Of a stretch of 64,000 nucleotides of DNA, positions 63,405-64,000 are shown in pieces. Under the pieces are notes generated by a model. It did no database searches. It was not told the DNA's origin and saw only the letters and a program-made list of their open reading frames with translations. The DNA comes from Phycisphaerae bacterium (GTDB lineage: Bacteria > Planctomycetota > Phycisphaerae > SM23-33). Numbering within the stretch: position 1 is the stretch's first letter; every line of letters starts with the position of its first letter. A program made the position numbers and the translations under genes. The stretch spans positions 1-64,000 of the forward strand of contig DRGC01000062.1 of assembly GCA_011050235.1 (NCBI GenBank), given 5' to 3'.

Positions 63405-64000
63405 CAGCGGGGGCGTCGTCGTCGCCGATTGGTTGCCGGTGCGAAGGCCTTTGGGCGCTTCTTCGATCGGCCCGCACTGGCGCTCTGTCCCTTAGCGCTC
63501 TGTCGTTTCGGAGTGCGACGGGCGGGGCGGGGGCCTGCCGCTCGGCGCTGGCGGGCCCGTTCCATCCGCCGCAGTTGGGCCTGCTTGTCCGGGCTCTCGG
63601 CGGGCAGCCCGTCCACCAGGCCGTTGGCGGCATCGTCGGAATGGAAAGCGTGATCGAGATCTACCGGGACCCGTTTCTCGATGAGCCGCTCGATGTCGCT
63701 GAGATATTCCATTTCGTCACCGGAGCAGAAGGAGATCGCCTTGCCGTCCCGCCCGGCGCGGGCCGTCCGCCCGATCCGGTGGATGTAACTCTCAGGTTCG
63801 TTGGGCAGATCGAAATTGATCACGTGGCTTACGTCGTCCACGTCGATCCCGCGAGCGGCGATGTCCGTCGCCACCAGCACGCGGAGCCTGCCGTTTCGGA
63901 ATCCGTCCAACGCGCGGGTGCGGGCGTTCTGGCTCCGATTACCATGGATCGCCTCGGCGGCGATATCCCTGCTCACCAACTGCTTGCAGATACGGTCGGC
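63404..64000 (-). CDS. DEAD-box RNA helicase (RhlE-like), N-terminus cut by window edge
   Basis: The last 198 residues are visible; the gene continues past 64000. The second RecA-like domain is present with [36 protein letters not shown] and the arginine motif [15 protein letters not shown] basic, repetitive tail ([23 protein letters not shown]) ends the protein, typical of RhlE-type helicases that unwind RNA in ribosome assembly or decay. That tail is duplicated at 62371-62458. Confidence 0.88.
   Translation of the reverse strand, partial: ADRICKQLVSRDIAAEAIHGNRSQNARTRALDGFRNGRLRVLVATDIAARGIDVDDVSHVINFDLPNEPESYIHRIGRTARAGRDGKAISFCSGDEMEYLSDIERLIEKRVPVDLDHAFHSDDAANGLVDGLPAESPDKQAQLRRMERARQRRAAGPRPARRTPKRQSAKGQSASAGRSKKRPKAFAPATNRRRRRPR

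Overview
The window looks like a chromosomal segment of a GC-rich Gram-negative bacterium of the phylum Planctomycetota, probably near class Phycisphaerae. This is inferred from PEP-CTERM sorting tails (PEPATMSMLGLG plus an Arg/Lys-rich end), many small lipoproteins, a planctomycete-type recombinase-associated HTH remnant and hairpin-rich dispersed repeats. No rRNA gene or intact tRNA was found to confirm it. Most of the window is densely packed, vertically inherited housekeeping sequence. The accessory material sits in a few short scars.

Layout. 1-10.1 kb: a truncated AddB-like helicase/nuclease, a secreted transglutaminase-like protein and a dihydrouridine synthase on the minus strand; rimO, pgsA and pgpA on the plus strand; then a large minus-strand protein joining a divergent kinase-like domain to a polytopic membrane region. 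10.3-16.9 kb: carB, a hairpin-rich intergenic repeat, guaA and a PEP-CTERM protein. 16.9-28 kb, nearly all minus strand: a lipoprotein hydrolase that has lost its nucleophile; an apparent operon of histidine kinase, LarA-like nickel enzyme, NtrC-like regulator and mutL; a cold-shock gene; rpsO-pnp; a stand-alone receiver and an ACT-domain protein. 28-44.5 kb, mostly plus strand: envelope genes (PEGA lipoprotein, lnt, HEAT lipoprotein, coiled-coil membrane protein, mreB, further lipoproteins, then the compact run mreC-mreD-mrdA-rodA) with cinA on the other strand.

44.5-53 kb is mainly minus strand: a family 2 glycosyltransferase, larC, a VIT/VWA protein and a ceramidase-like lipoprotein lying between two diverged 48-bp direct repeats, next to a tRNA-Met 3' remnant and a transposase N-terminal fragment. 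A CBM48 mini-protein and scpB follow. 53-58.5 kb carries fmt-rsmB-smpB and a sodium symporter, and then the tmRNA gene ssrA, whose tag is read as ANTDLALAA.

58.85-64 kb is the most disturbed part. A nested inverted repeat abuts the tmRNA 3' end and precedes a GIY-YIG nuclease and the tail of a second one. After an OmpH-like lipoprotein come fused remnants of a PEP-CTERM protein and a glycyl radical enzyme, a lower-GC M48-like metallopeptidase, a frameshifted HTH pseudogene, and an EamA transporter lying between two copies of a DEAD-box helicase C-terminal tail.

Functionally the window supports cell-wall elongation (MreBCD/PBP2/RodA), lipoprotein maturation (Lnt with many substrates), phosphatidylglycerol synthesis (PgsA and PgpA), translation and ribosome rescue (RimO, Fmt, RsmB, SmpB, tmRNA) and nickel-pincer chemistry (a LarA-like enzyme plus LarC). 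I found no defence island, CRISPR array or biosynthetic cluster. The best candidates for new biology are the kinase-like membrane protein, the two-component operon that encloses a LarA homologue, and the structured element at the tmRNA 3' end.
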